From NCBI GenBank assembly GCA_013151275.1, contig JAADIP010000063.1:1-46738 (forward strand): a DNA stretch of 46,738 nt, given 5' to 3'. Below, one piece after another: positions 46,152 to 46,738 of this stretch. The notes beneath the pieces are model-generated. The model was not told the DNA's origin and did not search any database. It saw nothing but the letters and a program-made list of their open reading frames with translations. A program made the translations under genes and the position numbers. The stretch is from Calditrichota bacterium. GTDB lineage: Bacteria; Calditrichota; Calditrichia; Calditrichales; Calditrichaceae. Each line of letters opens with the position of its first letter. Within the stretch, counting starts at the first letter, position 1.

Positions 46152-46169
46152 AAGCAAATTAATTTGCTT
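46152..46169. promoter_or_regulatory. Second perfect palindrome upstream of the -35 box
   Basis: AAGCAAATTAATTTGCTT is an 18-bp perfect palindrome, six bases upstream of the -35 hexamer. It is unlike the TetR candidate site in sequence. An activator site or a second regulator site is possible. Confidence 0.45.
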
Positions 46170-46200
46170 GAAAATTAAAGAGTCCGCTTTAAAACAGGGT

Positions 46201-46258
46201 TCTGTCATTTCGATCGCAGAGAGAAATTTAATGATTCCGATAAAGGCAAGAGATTTCA
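46201..46258. repeat. Degenerate dispersed-repeat copy
   Basis: TCTGTCATTTCGATCGCAGA with GAGAAATTT, then TTCCGATAAAGGCAAGA (46235-46251) and AGATTTC. The TCCGATAAAGGCAAGA stretch matches, with one mismatch, a stretch at 46705-46720. The general form (GTCATTTCGA, GAGAAAT, then AGATTTC) resembles small inverted-repeat elements common in FCB-group genomes. Confidence 0.5.
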
Positions 46259-46480
46259 GATTTCAGGTCGCCGCGTTGCTCTAAATAGCAATTACAGATT
46301 TTTCAGAGCAGACTCCTGATTATTTTTTTAACATAATTTTGTAGTCCGAGATAATGATTAATAAAATAATGCGGTTTTTGATAGTCAGAAGCGAGGGTAA
46401 TCTTTGTCAACTGTTAAAAGTTTAACGAAGGTAATCAACAGCAGCGGGAGAACTCCGAGTAATTTTCATCGACGGTTATC

Positions 46481-46518
46481 AAGCCCCTAAAGGGGCTTCC
46501 AAAGGTCGTAAACGACCT
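46481..46518. repeat. Twin hairpins with TAAA loops
   Basis: AAGCCCC-TAAA-GGGGCTT (46481-46498) and AGGTCG-TAAA-CGACCT (46503-46518), separated by four bases and followed by seven C and six T (to 46532). It could be a REP-like element or, on the plus strand, a terminator of an unseen transcript. Confidence 0.7.
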
Positions 46519-46704
46519 ACCCCCCCTTTTTTCGCCCATTCTTAATCCTCGCCGATTATTCACGGAATTTTCGTTAATCGAACATTTCAATAATCAGAAT
46601 TGATTGAAAGAAAATTTCGCTTTAATAACAAGTCACTTAATATGATTCATTCTGCTCTAAAAGCCGAGTTCCGTTCTTCCTAACGCAGAGTAAAATCTTA
46701 AAGC

Positions 46705-46738
46705 TCCGATAAAGACAAGAATTTCTCGTCACTGCGCT
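46705..46738. repeat. Second copy of the dispersed repeat, cut by the window edge
   Basis: TCCGATAAAGACAAGA (46705-46720), then ATTTCTCG and TCACTGCGCT at the edge. It shares the core of the copy at 46235-46251 in the same orientation. Confidence 0.5.

Larger units (their letters stand above)
46170..46738. other. Gene-free right end with repeats and hairpins
   Basis: No protein or RNA gene is supported. It holds the degenerate repeat copies and the twin hairpins described separately. Confidence 0.5.

Overview
The window looks like chromosomal DNA of an AT-rich, Gram-negative, thermophile- or marine-type bacterium, most likely of the Calditrichota (Caldithrix-like) or a neighbouring FCB-group lineage. 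I infer this from the C-terminal type IX secretion (T9SS) sorting domains with the PNPFNPET-type motif, a PorD/DUF4835-like protein, outer-membrane proteins (TonB receptor, TolC), and a glucosylglycerate-type compatible-solute pair. No rRNA, tRNA, CRISPR array, transposase or phage gene was recognised. The organism assignment is inference and needs a database search.

Layout. 1-5.8 kb: the 3' end of a B3/B4-domain gene, then a minus-strand block with a ZIP metal transporter, a T9SS-type subtilisin protease, PgeF and an LpoA-like protein. 5.9-8.9 kb: a translationally coupled iron operon (feoB, a small Cys-rich protein, a DtxR-FeoA regulator) with a perfect 20-bp palindrome in front of feoB. 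9-17.2 kb: an HD-GYP protein, an RNase Z-like hydrolase, a DJ-1/PfpI protein, NADP isocitrate dehydrogenase, an unrecognised Cys-cluster protein, smpB and tyrS. 17.2-25.4 kb: a minus-strand block with PorD-like protein, alr, lysA, a degenerate NtrC-family protein, plsX and a PHP-containing DNA polymerase X. 25.5-27.8 kb: a phosphatase and GT-A glycosyltransferase pair for glucosyl- or mannosylglycerate. 27.8-39.2 kb: a 1177-residue T9SS cargo protein, an FKBP, an SDR plus HD-domain pair, a small exported protein, a sulfotransferase, a TonB receptor, an EamA transporter, a zinc-ribbon protein and a TIGR01212 radical SAM protein. 39.3-46.1 kb: a seven-gene efflux operon, tetR-tolC-hlyD-ABC-ABC-permease-permease, resembling E. 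coli cecR-ybhGFSR but with the tandem ATPase split into two genes. 46.1-46.7 kb: its promoter and operators, then gene-free DNA with small hairpins and degenerate repeats.

How the genes work together. The iron operon carries its own DtxR-like sensor and a plausible operator. The efflux operon carries its own TetR repressor, with a well-placed promoter and a palindrome over the predicted start site. Cell-wall and envelope functions recur (LpoA-like, PgeF, Alr, LysA, PlsX). The two T9SS cargo proteins and the PorD-like protein suggest a working T9SS encoded partly elsewhere. Several genes (icd, pgeF, the 14-kb unknown, possibly the sulfotransferase) appear to use TTG starts. In other cases a downstream ATG with a better ribosome-binding site replaces a longer reading frame, and those starts are corrected here.
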